From: Clonostachys chloroleuca
Taxonomy: Eukaryota; Ascomycota; Sordariomycetes; Hypocreales; Bionectriaceae
DNA: 64,000 nucleotides
Reading direction: 5' to 3'
Assembly: GCA_037952775.1 (NCBI GenBank)
Contig: JBANAY010000003.1
Location: 23,870,001-23,934,000, forward strand
Shown here: piece by piece, positions 23,596 to 36,568 of the stretch
Layout of the letters: each line of letters begins with the position of its first letter
Position numbering within the stretch: the stretch's first letter is position 1
Notes under the pieces: model-generated
The model's database searches: none
Told to the model about the DNA's origin: nothing
Seen by the model: only the letters and a program-made list of their open reading frames with translations
Program-made: the position numbers and the translations under genes

Positions 23596-26500
23596 TTTAT
23601 TTATTATACTAGCTACTACTAGAAGTACTCTATCTTCTCTATATTCTTTCTAACCTACTTAGCCCTATAGTATATTACTAATATATTCTACTACTACTAC
23701 TATCTAAATATCTTTTATATACTTATTATTCCTTCTTTCTCTCTATTATCTAACCCTAGTTCTTTTAATTACTTAGTACTAATATATATATTATATACTA
23801 TCTTACCTGCTTTATATAGCTCTAATCCTAATCTATCTATTATTTTATCTAGTAGGAGATATTAATAGTTTAATCCTTATATAAATATAAGTATATATAT
23901 ATTTATACTCTTTTATACTACTCCTTCTAAATCTTTACCCTCTATTATTTCTCTTAGACTAATAAGAATAGCCTGGTTTATCTATTTATCCTATCCTGCT
24001 TACTTACTCTTCTATATATAGTCCTAGAGTTATTATAGGAGCTCTATATATAATACTATCTATATATCTAGTATATTAATTCCTAACCTTAGTATATTTA
24101 TTACTATAATTAGCTTATCCTACTTCTTCTACTATTATAACTTCTCTACTTTTACTTTCTATATTCTAATCTTACTATAGAAGATATTATATCTAAGTAC
24201 TACTCTAACCCTCTTTATAGTTATAATTATCTATATATAGATAATTATATAATCTAGATTTACCTATACCTCCTACTATACTATTATTCTTCTAGCCTAA
24301 TTAAACTTAGATATATTACTATTACTTTCTTTCTTATTACTCCTATTACCCTACTATATTTCTAGTCTTACTACTAAGTATATAATATTCTTCTACTATA
24401 TTAGGTTATAGTATATATATACCTAGTACTTTATAATTTATATCTTATAGAAGAATATATTCTCTTCCCTTAGTAGGAGTATTACTATTAGAAATACTAG
24501 CTATACCCTCTATAACTATAAGATCCCTCCTAGTACTATTAATACTAATTAGAACTATCTAATACTATCTAGAACTATATAGTATTTATCTATAACTACC
24601 TGGTCTAATAGCTACTATACTTATAGCTACTAAATAAAGTTTTAGAACCCCTTTATAATTACTAACTTAGATATTATAAATACCAGACTAGTAATCCAGC
24701 TTAGCTCCTAGCTTTACTATATATATATTAAAATCCCAGCTTCCTTATACCTCTTATATATATCTATATATAGTATAATAAGTAATATAATAATTACTAT
24801 TACTCTATCTAAGGAGTAATATACTAGTAGTATAAATATTAAGCTCTTACTCCTATTTATACCTATAATATATACTATTAGGCTAGCCCCTATTATAATT
24901 ATTTAGATTATTTTCTCCTACTAGCCTTAGAATATTATATCTAGCCCTAGTATTATCTAGAGCTATCTATATATAGATATCTACTATAGCTAGTAGAAAT
25001 ACTAGTACTAACTGTTTTTATACTATAGCTCTACTACTTTTAGTATCTACTTTACCCCTCTAGCTACTATCTATTTTCTCTTATATATATTAAACTCTAT
25101 TAAATAATACTATTACTAACTAGCTTACTTAAACCTAATCTACTACTATACTATTCTGAATATTAGCTACTAGAGCTCTTATATATATATTATACTAGTA
25201 ATATAGCTTTTATATCCTATCTAGAGGTTTAGTATATTATTTAATATAGCTCTATTAATATTATTCTCCTTCTTATTTTCTAATATTCTAATATCCTCTT
25301 CTATATAAAAAGCCTTATTTAGATAGTAGTTAGTAATAATAATAATAATATATTACTAGCTAATAATAATAAGCTTAGCCTCTATATACTATTTACTATA
25401 CTACTAGAGAATCTATTATATATAATCTAATAATTATACTAACTTAAGCTCTAGTACTATCTATATAGATCTATCTATATTAATTACTTTAATTACCTTA
25501 TCTATCTAGAGAAATATACTAAGTCTACTAATATAATATCTAATAATACCCTATACCTTCTGCTAAAATAGTAGAACTAACTATATATACTATACTAGCA
25601 GAGAACTAACTATATATAGTAGATAGTAGTAGATTACCTTATTATAACTACTAATTCAGATATTCTTATAATATACTATTATAAAGAATACTATACCCTA
25701 GCTATAGAAGATATTATAGAGCCTGCTATTAGCTATATTCTATATCTATATCTTACTAATCTCTATTATATATATTAGTATTAATAGTATATATATTAGT
25801 AAAAATATCTACTTTTAGAACTATAGTAATATATTAGTATACTAATAAATAGTACTCTATTTAAGTAAGTACTCTTTATTATTAGTACTTATACTAATCT
25901 ATATCTTCTAGAGTAGTATAAACTATATAAACTATTTAAATATCTAGCTATCCCCTGCTTATAGCTATATATTATACTAGTTCTATAGAAATAAGTACCT
26001 AGTTATATTATTCTACTAGTTATCCTTAATCTACTCCTACCTAATCTTAGGAAGTTTATCTACTATACTTATTAGGTTTAGTATAAATACTCTAAGTAGT
26101 TTCTCTACCTCTTATATAAGTATATATAGTATCTCTACTAGCTATAATATCTAGAACTAGATTATCTAGTAGCTTATATAGTTATCTAACTACTTAATAC
26201 TACTACTACCTAATATATTATATTAGATATTTATTCTATATATTTATATCTTAAATATCTAGTTTAGTAGTATTAATTTAGCTATAGACTCCCTATATAT
26301 CTATACTATAAACTATACTATTTTAGAATATAGTATATAGAATATACTCTCTACTTTTTTATATATATTATCTATATCTAATATCTATAAGTACTAGATT
26401 ATCTATACCTCCTGCTTATAGTATAATTAGTATAGTATAAGTATCTATATTATCTTAATAATAGCTAAGTAGATCTATATATAATTAAATATAGATTCCT

Positions 26501-28030
26501 ACCCTCTATCTTCCTAGATATCTATAATAGCTAAACTGCTTACTAGTATATTTTAATATATATCTCCCTTTAGTATATAATTAAACTAGCTAATTATTAT
26601 AGTAAGATATAGATTCTATTTATTCTAGCTAGATTAATTACCCTGCTGCTTAGACTTACTAGATATAGCCTCTATAAATTAATCCTAATAATTATCTTAT
26701 ACTAGTATAAAGATAAAGAGTAGTTACTTATTATTAGCTATCTTATCTATATAATATATAATATATAATAGCTATTAGAATATACTATTATACTGTTTCT
26801 ATATATCCTCCTCTATTTTACTATTAAATAGCTAATTTAGCTTTCCTTCTAGAGTAGTTTAAACTATCTTAAATAATATAGTTTTACCTACTTTAATAGC
26901 TATTATAGTTACCTATACCTAGTTAAGTATATACTCTATTATCTTCTATACTAACTATAGTACTATCTCCTCCTCCTGGATATCCTATCTTATACTATAG
27001 AGCTTAGTAATAAATAGCCCCTATAGATATATTATCTAGCTAATAAACTTAAGCTATTTATTAGATTTAAACTAGTTATTCCTAACTTAAATTATTATCT
27101 ATATCTCTTATACCTCTTTAGCTACTTTCTTCTTAAAGAGCTCCTATACTCTTTCTATAGCTAATTTAGACTATAGATTATTAATAGGGCTAGTAGTCTC
27201 TCTAGCTATATTAACTTAGAACTAGCTGCTTCTAGCTCTTTAAAGAAAGAACTACTAGTAATATATACTATTTATCTATAGCTAATTATAAGCCTCTATT
27301 ATTTTCTTCTTAATATTATTATCCTTCTACCTACTACTATTCTAATTATACTTCTTCTGTAGATAGATATATATCCCTTACTCTATATAGGTAATATACT
27401 AATATATCTAGTATTATAAGCTATTAGTTATAGATAGAGAGATATATAGTACTAGCTCTATAATATATATTAGTAGTAGATAGTAGTATAGTTCTTTTTA
27501 ATTCTAAATAAGTCTATTAATAGCTTATATAGCTATCTTAATTTTCTTTCTCTAGATTAATATAAATAATAGATATTAAGCTTAGAGATAAGATTCTATC
27601 TCTTTACTAATATAAATATATTAGTACTGCTTATAGATAATAAATAGATATTATATAAGATAGATAAATAGCTCTATTATATTTAGTATAATACTATAGA
27701 TTATATAGTATTAAGATTAAATATATTAATAGAGTAGGTTTTAAAAGTAGTAAATAGTATAGGTAAAAATCTTAATAAAGCCTAGTTTAATTAGGCTTTT
27801 AGTTAAGGCCTTATTAAGATATTAGGTAAATAATATTCCTAGTAAGAATATTAGAAATATTAGTTAAATACTAGATAAATAGATATTTTTTATAGGATAA
27901 TCTAAATTTCTAACTAATAGATTAATAGATCCTTAGTAATAGATTCTACCCCCTACCTTTTAGTAATATAAAAATTCTCCTACTAAATTTTAATAGATCC
28001 TACTAGGAACTATTATAGAATTACTAATAG
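23596..28030 (-). pseudogene. Telomere-linked RecQ-like helicase (TLH) relic, copy A, RIP-mutated
   Basis: A long minus-strand frame is interrupted only by RIP-type stops. The middle part (about 25700-25100) reads MWLVLPF-like and then NILNLQIGYKSYITSIIYI, matching the region upstream of the helicase in fungal telomere-linked RecQ proteins (expected DLQAGHxSHVAGMxYAR). Then come GASLIVYIIGINRSKS (Walker A, expected GTGxGKS, minus-strand codons at 24863-24843) and LDQVVIDKYYIVLDS (DEAH box, expected VIDECH, about 24595-24578). Typical Cys, His, Gly and Thr positions are changed by transitions. TLH genes are multicopy and sit beside telomeres in several fungi. This copy is followed in direct orientation by a second one. 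The part nearer 28030 is N-terminal and shared with the fragments at 41-43 kb. Confidence 0.8.
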
Positions 28031-28314
28031 GTAGTAGATAGTATAGATAAGGATCTTAATAAGATCTAGTTTAACTAGGCTTTTAGTTAAAGCCTTACTA
28101 AGATATTAGGTAAATAATATTCCTAGTAGGAATATTAGAAATATTAATTAAATACTAGATAAATAGATATTTTTTATAAGGTAATCTAAATTTCTAACTA
28201 ATAGATTAATAGATCCTTAGTAATAGATCCTACCCCATATCTTTTAGTAGTATAAAAATTCTCCTACTAAATTTTAATAGATTCTACTAGGAACTATTAT
28301 AGAATTACTAATAG
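28031..28314 (-). repeat. extra copy of the 284-bp TLH 5'-end repeat
   Basis: The 284-bp segment that ends each TLH copy (final GAACTATTATAGAATTACTA followed by ATAG) is present an extra time between copies A and B. Other occurrences end at 28030, 32717, 40858, 42500 and 43094. In coding orientation it lies at the 5' side of the helicase gene, so it may be promoter or leader sequence, or a border of the amplified unit. Confidence 0.8.
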
Positions 28315-31300
28315 TTTATTTATTATACTAGCTACTATTAGAAGTACTTTATTTTCTCTATATTCTTTCTAATCTATTTAGCTCTATAATATATTATTAA
28401 TATACTTTACTACTATTACTATCTAAATATTCCTTATATACTTATTATTCTTTCTTCCTTTCTATTATTTAATCCTAGCTCTTTTAATTACTTAGTATTA
28501 GTATATATATTATATATTACCTTACTTACTTTATATAATTCTAGCTCTAATCTATCTATTATTTTATTTAGCTAGAAGATATTAATAACTTAATTTTTAT
28601 ATAAAAATAAGTATATATATATCTATATCTTTTTATACTATTCCTTCTAACTCTCTACTCTCTATTATTTCTCTTAAATTAATAAAAATAGCTTAGTTTA
28701 TCTATTTATTCTACTCTACTTACCTATTTTTCTATATATAGCTCTAGAGCTATTATAGAAGCTCTATATATAATACTATCTATATATCTAGTATATTAAT
28801 TCCTAATCCTAGTATATTTATTATTATAATTAGCTTACTCTACTTTTTTTATTATTATAATTTCTCTACTTTTACTTTCTATATTCTAATCTTACTATAG
28901 AAGATATTATATCTAAGTACTATTCTAACTCTCTCTATAGTTATAATTATCTATATATAGATAATTATATAATCTGGGTTTATCTATACCTTCTACTATA
29001 TTATTATCCTCCTAATCTAATTAAGTCTAAATATATTACTATTACTTTCTTTTTTATTACTCCTATTATTCTACTATATTTCTAATTCTATTATTAAATA
29101 TATAATATTCTTCTACTATATTAGGTTATAATATATATATATCTAGTACTTTATAATCTATATTCTATAAAAGAATATATTCTCCTTTTTTAGTAGGAGT
29201 ATTACTATTAGAAATACTAATTATATTCTCTATAACTATAAAATCCCTTTTAATACTATTAATACTAACTAGAACTATCTAGTATTATCTAGAACTATAT
29301 AGTATTTATCTATAACTATTTAATCTAGTAACTACTATATTTATAACTACTAAATAAAGTTCTAGAATCTCTTTATAATTATTAATTTAAATATTATAAA
29401 TATTAAACTATTAATCTAGCTTAATCTCTAGCTCTACTATATATATATTAAAATTCTAACTTTCTTATACCTTTTATATATATCTATATATAGTATAATA
29501 AATAATATAATAATTACTATTACTTTATCTAGAGAGTAGTATATTAGTAGTATAAATATTAAGCTCTTACTCCTATTTATATTTATAATATATACTATTA
29601 AGCTAACTCCTACTATAATTATTTAGATTATTTTCTTTTACTAACCTTAGAATACTATATCTAGTCCTAGTATTAGCTAGAGCTATCTATATATAGATAC
29701 TTATTATAGTTAGTAAAAGTATTAGTACTAACTATTCTTATACTATAGCTCTACTATCTTTAGTATCTATTTTACCTCTCTAATTATTATTTATTTTCTT
29801 TTATATATATTAAACCCTATTAAGTAATATTACTACTAGCTAGCTTATTTAAATCTAATCTATTATTATACTATTCTGAATATTAACTACTAGAGCTCTT
29901 ATATATATATTATATTAATAATATAGCTTCTATATTCTATCTAGAGATCTAATATATTATCTAATATAGCTCTATTAATATTATTCTTCTTCTTATTCTC
30001 TAATATTCTAATATTCTCTTCTATATAAAAAGCCTTATTTAAATAGTAGTTAGTAATAATAATAATAATATATTACTAGCTAATAATAGTAAGTTTAGCT
30101 CTTATATACTATTTACTATACTACTAGAAAATCTATTATATATAATTTAATAATTATACTAACTCGGATTCTAATACTATCTATATAGATTTATCTATAT
30201 TAGCTCTCTTTATTACTTTATCTATCTAGAGAAATATATTAAATTTATTACTATAATACCTAATAATACTCTATACCTTTTATTAGAATAATAAAACTAA
30301 CTATATATATTATACTAGTAAAGAACTAACTATATATAATAGATAATAGTAAATTACTTTATTATAATTACTAATTCAGATATTCTTATAATATACTATT
30401 ATAGAAAATACTATACTCTAGCTATAGAAGATATTATAAAGCTTACTATTAACTATATTCTATATTTATACCCTATTAATCTTTATTATATATATTAATA
30501 TTAATAGTATATATATTAGTAAAAATATCTACTTCTAGAACTATAGTAATATATTAGTATACTAGTAAATAGTACTCTATTTAAATAGATACTCTTTATT
30601 ATTAGTATTTATACTAATCTATATCTTCTAGAGTAATATAAACTATATAAGCTATTTAAATATCTAGCTATTTTCTACCTATAGCTATATATTATATTAA
30701 TCCTATAGGAATAAATATCTAGTTATATTATTCTACTAGTTATTCTTAATCTACTTTTATTTAATTTTAGAAAATTTATTTATTATACTTATTAGATTTA
30801 ATATAAATATTCTAAGTAGCTTCTCTACTTTTTATATAAGTATATATAGTATCTCTACTAGCTATAGTATTTAAAACTAGATTATCTAGTAGTTTATATA
30901 GTTATCTAACTACTTAATACTACTACTATTTAGTATATTATATTAGATATTTATTTTATATACTTATACCTTAAATATTTAGTCTAGTAATATTAGTTTA
31001 GCTATAAGCCCTCTATATATCTATACTATAAATTATATTATTTTAGAATATAGTATATAGAATATACTCTCTACCTTCTTATATATATTATCTATATCTA
31101 ATATCTATAAATACTAAATTACTTATATCTCCTATTTATAATATAATTAGTATAGTATAAGTATCTATACTATCTTAATAATAACTAAGTAGATTTATAT
31201 ATAATTAAGTATAGATTCCTACTCTTTATTTTTCTAGATACCTATAATAGCTAAACTGCTTATTAGTATATTTTAATATATTTTAGTATATATCTCCCTT

Positions 31301-32717
31301 TAGTATATAATTAAACTAGCTAATTATTATAATAAAATATAGATTCTATTTATTCTAACTAGATTAATTACTCTACTATCTAGACTTACTAGATATAATC
31401 TCTATAAATTAATTCTAATAATTACTTTATACTAAGGTAAAGATAAAAAATAATTACTTATTATTAGCTATCTTATCTATATAATATATAATATATAGTA
31501 GCTATTAAAATATATTATTATACTATTTCTATATATCCTTCTTTATTCTATTATTAAATAATTAATTTAGTTTCTTTTCTAAAGTAGTTTAAACTACTTT
31601 AAATAATATAGTTTTATTTACTTTAATAGCTATTATAATTATCTATATCTAGTTAAGTATATACTCTATTACTTTTTATATTAATTATAGTACTATCTTC
31701 TCCTTCTAAATATTCTATCTTATACTATAGAGTTTAGTAATAAATAGCTTCTATAGATATATTACCTAGCTAATAAACTTAAACTATCTATTAGATTTAA
31801 ATTAATTATTCCTAATTTAAATTATTATTTATATCTCTTATATCTCTTTAGTTACTTTCTTCTTAAAGAGCTTCTATACTCTTTCTATAGCTAATTTAAA
31901 TTATAAATTATTAATAGAACTATATAATCTCTTTAACTATATTAACTTAGGATTAATTATTTCTAGTTCTTTAAGAAAAAAACTATTAGTAATATATACT
32001 ACTTATTTATAGCTAATTATAAGCTTCTACTACTTTCTTCCTAATATTATTACTCTTTTACTAGCTACTATTCTAATTATACTTTTTCTATAAATAGATA
32101 TATATCCCTTACTCTATATAGATAATATATTAATATATCTAGTATTATAAGCTATTAGTTATAAGTAGAAAGATATATAGTACTAGCTCTATAATATATA
32201 TTAGTAGTAGATAATAATATAATTCCTCTTAATTCTAAAGAAGTTTATTAATAGCTTATATAGTTATCTTAATTTCCTTTCTCTAGATTAATATAAATAA
32301 TAGATATTAAGCTTAGAGATAAGATTCTATCTCTTTACTAATATAAGTATATTAGTACTATTTATAGATAATAAATAAATACTATATAAGATAGATAAAT
32401 AGTTCTATTATATTTAGTAGGAGTTATAGAAGGTAGTATATAGTATAGATAAATATCTTAATAAAATCTAATTTCATTAGTATTTTAATTAAGGTCTTAT
32501 TAAGATACTAATTAGATAGTATTCCTAGTAGGAATACTAGAAATATTAGTTTATTATTAAATAAAGAGTAACTCTTTTATAGATATATTAAAAATTTTAA
32601 CTAATAGATTAATAGATCTTTAGTAATAGATCCTACTCTCTACCTTTTAATAGTATAAAAATTCTCCTACTAAATTTTAATAGATTCTACTAGAAACTAT
32701 TATAGAATTACTGATAG
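28315..32717 (-). pseudogene. Telomere-linked RecQ-like helicase (TLH) relic, copy B, RIP-mutated
   Basis: Collinear with copy A over 4.4 kb, starting at the same junction (TTTATTTATTATACTAGCTA) and ending at the same terminal repeat. Differences are nearly all C/T or G/A, and copy B usually has the more mutated state. Walker A codons lie at 29583-29563 and the DEAH-box region at about 29320-29295. It cannot encode a protein. Tandem head-to-tail placement means the two copies would have been mutual RIP targets. Confidence 0.8.
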
Positions 32718-32752
32718 ATAAAAAAATAAAAATAAAAAATAAAAATAAAAAA
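32718..32752 (+). repeat. A-rich simple repeat at the RIP/normal boundary
   Basis: ATAAAAA-type units follow directly after the end of TLH copy B. The normal-composition island starts just downstream. It resembles a retroposon tail; a similar tract is at 39195-39232. Confidence 0.8.
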
Positions 32753-33040
32753 CAAATTGGTTTATGTAACTTATTAGTAGATAATGCTGTACATATTTCA
32801 TAAAACGCTAAGCGATATCCTCACTGAGAATAACAGGGAAACGGCCCTAGGGCACCTAGTAGCATTGAAGTGTGCGGATAGAATGAAGAGGCGAACGCTA
32901 CCTCAGGAGGTGGGGATTACGATACGCTATTGAGATATTGAAAGATAAAAACCGCTGTCGCACGCGAGGCCAAAGATGAATTTGAATTGTAGAAGAGAAA
33001 GCTTAGGGCTAAAGTACACTAAATAGCCTGTTTCTAGCTA

Positions 33041-34579
33041 TTATTGACGGTCATGTTGTTCCCGTATTTGGTCCAGCTCTCTGAGTAAGAGCTTCTGTTT
33101 TAGTTCGTTTTTTTCTTGCCGAATTTGCAAATTCTCCAACTGAAGCTCTTCTATCGCCTTTATGATATTACCCATCCTATCTACCTCTTCCACTCTTTCT
33201 GTATCTATCGCAACTTCAGCCAGTCTTTTAGCCTGCTGACCCACGAAATCAGCCCATTGGCCTAAGAACCACGTATCAACTGGTATCTTGAGCTTCTTTT
33301 TGTGCGTCTCGATGAGAAAGGCCGTCCAACTTGGCCCCAAATTGCCGTTCTCCAGGTTGTATGGTTCCATTTCGCTGAAAGATCCCCATGACTGTACCGT
33401 GCTAAGAGCCTTGTCTGTCGTGACCTCATACCACTCTCTATGTTCATGCCGGCACGCAGGACAAACCATCTGCCTCCCCAATGTTTGCAGCACACCGTGG
33501 GTCAAACGCTCCATTTGACCCGCGGCGTGGGGCACGTATACGGCAAATTGCAAAATCATGTCTGAAAAACAAGCCCTTTTCTGTTCTCGTAGTCGCTGCC
33601 AAAGCCGGTAGTGTTCCTTCTTAACACAGTTGATGTCTCCAGTACTTGTTTCCAATACAACGGAGGTAGTTGAGGGGAAGGTGGAAAAATTTTCTGGTAT
33701 CGACACGGTTCCAATCTTGAGCAGTCCACTGACCGATTTATCCGTATAACCATAGACGTAACCACGACGGAGATTTATCGGCCCGGGTTGCTTTCGCATC
33801 TTCTCAATGAAACGCTGCAAATGATTTGGAACCAATGGCCGAGGTTTATATAGTACTGCCTTCTTGTCGCCGTCTTGCCTCACTCCAGGAGGGACAAGAC
33901 CAGCAGGAATAAGAGACTCAATTTCCTGCACAAGAGATTTAGTGTTGGCTGCTTGTTCAGTGGCAGTATCACTGCTCCCTGTTGCCACGTCACCGGTTGC
34001 TTGGTGGTTGATTTTGGCATCTTCGATTTCGACTTTCTCTTTCTTGGATCTCTCTTCTCTGGAACTAGTACTCGGGCTCTTCGCCTCCGTTCTTTGAGTG
34101 CTAATTTTATTGATATCGGGCTTGCCTTGCTGGTCGACATCAAATAGCTTCCGTCTAGGTTGAGGCGTGGGAGAGCCTGGCGGACTTTGACTTGACCTAG
34201 GCGAGACTTTCGAGCGTCTCCGGTAATTTCGCTTTGGCAAGGTAAGTAGGCTATTGTTATTGCTTTGATCTCTATCGTTTTGGAGTCGAGTCTGGGATTG
34301 AACGGGAGACAAGCTTCCAGATCCGCGGTCGGAAACCTCAGACATTGGAGTCGCAACCGAGGGCAGTTCAGAGAAGACTGAGCTGGGTGTGTCACTGGCT
34401 TCGGTCCCAGGAGTCGTCGTTTCATCATCAAAAGAGATCCTCTTAGCAGCAGGAGGTCTCATGGGCGTCGTGATTGACGCGAATTTGGGAGAGCCTGTGT
34501 CATCCTTTGGCGGGCTTGTCTCATCTAGCCCCTGGCTCCTTCGTAAATCATCATGGTCGTGAATCTTTGGTGTCATCAT
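33041..34579 (-). CDS. T5orf172/DUF1766 (GIY-YIG-like) domain protein
   Basis: A single uninterrupted frame of 512 residues, started at the ATG at 34579. Residues 1-215 are Ser/Thr/Pro/Lys-rich and predicted disordered. Residues about 273-398 match the T5orf172 (DUF1766) family: GYVYGYTDKSVSGLLKIGTV at the start, ERLTHGVL in the middle and CPACRHEHREWYEV near the end. Residues about 455-512 are charged heptad-like sequence, probably a coiled coil. The family is related to GIY-YIG nucleases and is common and often multicopy in Pezizomycotina, but no cellular role is established. Codon usage is normal and no RIP damage is visible. It begins an island of unique DNA directly after the TLH repeats. 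Confidence 0.8.
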   Translation of the reverse strand: MMTPKIHDHDDLRRSQGLDETSPPKDDTGSPKFASITTPMRPPAAKRISFDDETTTPGTEASDTPSSVFSELPSVATPMSEVSDRGSGSLSPVQSQTRLQNDRDQSNNNSLLTLPKRNYRRRSKVSPRSSQSPPGSPTPQPRRKLFDVDQQGKPDINKISTQRTEAKSPSTSSREERSKKEKVEIEDAKINHQATGDVATGSSDTATEQAANTKSLVQEIESLIPAGLVPPGVRQDGDKKAVLYKPRPLVPNHLQRFIEKMRKQPGPINLRRGYVYGYTDKSVSGLLKIGTVSIPENFSTFPSTTSVVLETSTGDINCVKKEHYRLWQRLREQKRACFSDMILQFAVYVPHAAGQMERLTHGVLQTLGRQMVCPACRHEHREWYEVTTDKALSTVQSWGSFSEMEPYNLENGNLGPSWTAFLIETHKKKLKIPVDTWFLGQWADFVGQQAKRLAEVAIDTERVEEVDRMGNIIKAIEELQLENLQIRQEKNELKQKLLLRELDQIREQHDRQ

Positions 34580-35449
34580 GGTCAATCAGGTGTTGGTAAA
34601 TAATTTGCAAGGAAATAAATCTTCTAGACAGTGGGTAATTGACTAATGGAAGAGTGTGAATCTATAAGAACTTCAGGTCAAAGCTAGGGAGAAGATGAAT
34701 TGACGAAAGTAAATGGGAAAAGAGTGTGAGTGAGTGGGGGGACCAAAAGGTCTACAAGGATTCATACCATCACATTAATTAAACCGAAAGGCGTATTCAG
34801 GCAGGATCCAGCTGATAATGCATGTTGGTTGTTGGTTGAGCCTTGTAGGATTTAGCAGGCTGAACGCGACATGGATTGCCACCCTCCTTCAAGAGACAAG
34901 GTTGCAATGAACAGCATCGCGAAGTTACATACTAAGGCTTATTAATAGCTTTCTCAATTTCGCACTACACCTAGAGAATTTCTGGCTATAATATCTCTTC
35001 TTTTAGTCGTTTTTTCTCTCCCCCTATCTTCTCCTGCGATTTTCGTCTCGTGGACGAGGCGGGAAAGCCGATGCTCTGAAAAGCGGCACAGTGCATGCAG
35101 CATGCACCTCAACATCTAGCGCCAACGATAAATGCAGTAAATGTTGCATTCGGAAATGTACATGTAACCGACTTGGGACAGGTGACTGGTGGAGAAATCC
35201 GAAACAATAGGCAGGAGGAGCAAAAGATGTTCAAAGGGGAGTTTAAGCGTTAGAGCACATTGTCCATACGTCGAGTGTCCCATCATGGACAGCTGATCAT
35301 TACACCCACCTCCTTGAAAAGGGATCACAATATTGTAATATAAGAGAAAGAGAAAAGTTCATTAGGTTGTTATAATGTTGTGTTGACAAATGGCTCCGAC
35401 TGCCATTCTTCACTACACCGAGGCTCCCGAACCGATACCTGGTCATTTC
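34580..35449. other. intergenic region
   Basis: Normal-composition DNA between two minus-strand genes, holding the promoter of the T5orf172 gene. No further gene supported. Confidence 0.5.
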
Positions 35450-36004
35450 CTATTGGAAGTCAATGCGAACCGCCACATTGACATCCTCAGAACCTGGCTC
35501 CACGCAGTACGCGAGCTGCGTCCAGGGTGAATTGGGGGCTGGGATGACCACTGGTACAAGATAGGCCGCGCAGTCCACCAAGTTTTGCTCGAGAAGCCAC
35601 TGTCCATCTTCAGGCATACCGCCTTCAGATGTGATTACCCTGTCCCTTTGAAATTTGCCAGAGTACAAATACGGTTTGTCAGTGGGTTGTAGATGCTTTT
35701 CCGCGCTATCAATTGGGCAATCGCGCGTCCGCGTAGTTCATGTACGAATGGAGATCCATTAAGAAGGGGGAAAATATCACTTACTCGTCCCATATGAATG
35801 TCTGGTTTGACTTATTGACGGTGTTCAGGGCGGCACACCACGAGACACGAGAACAATGTTAGTCTACTCAGGGCCTTGACCATTCTTAGGGACGATAGTG
35901 AGGGTAAAGGGGCCGCTAATAGGCAGAGTGGGACACTCTTCAGCTACGACACGGCCACTGAGGGCGGGGAGGGCGGAGACGGCAGCAGTGACGAAGAAAC
36001 GCAT
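35450..36004 (-). pseudogene. small secreted protein gene, probably broken
   Basis: ATG at 36004 opens a signal peptide (MRFFVTAAVSALPALSGRVVA) followed by a short mature region with PFTLTIVPKNGQGPE. A TAG then interrupts at 35866-35864, and a one-base shift is needed to continue into LNTVNKSNQTFIWD. A well-formed intron follows (35784-35706, GTAAGT...GATAG, 79 bp). The second exon (35705-35450) reads AEKHLQPTDKPYLYSGKFQR and ends VAVRIDFQ. The expected product is about 165 residues, cysteine-poor and secreted, resembling small fungal cell-surface or effector-like proteins, but I do not recognise a family. The stop and the shift suggest a pseudogene; an unrecognised intron is the alternative. 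Confidence 0.5.
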
Positions 36005-36085
36005 GATGTCGGGGTTATAGGGTACTGGCTTGTTTGAATCCAGCGGCGGCCTTCGTTCTTCCTGCGGTAATAAAGAGATTCCCAA

Positions 36086-36568
36086 GAGGTTCAGTGTGAG
36101 GAGGTAAGGGACAATAAACAGGGCTAGTATCTCCTCTCCGTTATTTTGTTTGAGGTCATATATATGATTAAAAATTGCTGCTAAATATTATGGTTATATT
36201 AAGTTTTTCCATAAAGTTATTAACATCAGAGTGTATACTGTTTTTTATTGAGAAATTCCTGGTCTACTTTACTTTCTTTGCAAGGGGAATGAAGATGACT
36301 TGGGGAAAAGCGCGAAACACTCAAGGCAGAACTGGTAATGGAAACAACAGGCCCAAATACCCATCCTAAAACAGACTAGGGCAGTAAGATGCTAGAGCTC
36401 TTTCGTGTTGTGAAGTGCGAGGGCGAGGTCGATCGGCGGATCTTTAGCTTTTCTATTTCACATAATCACAGCTCAGTAAGGAAGTTAGGGAAGAATTCAT
36501 ACACCTATTCCAGTCCACTACCGTTATCGAAAATATCATAAAATATACGATATGTAATAGAGATTGAG
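36086..36568. other. intergenic region
   Basis: No supported gene. Short AT-rich passages near 36150-36260 and 36530-36560. Confidence 0.4.

Noticed and set aside
9100..32717. Centromere as an explanation of the AT-rich block
   Set aside because: RIP-mutated transposons alone do not prove a centromere, and TLH helicase relics and gene islands favour a subtelomeric or accessory setting. CENP-A mapping would be needed.
36175..36369. 64-codon hydrophobic plus-strand frame
   Set aside because: AT-rich intergenic sequence with a chance hydrophobic bias; no start context, no family.
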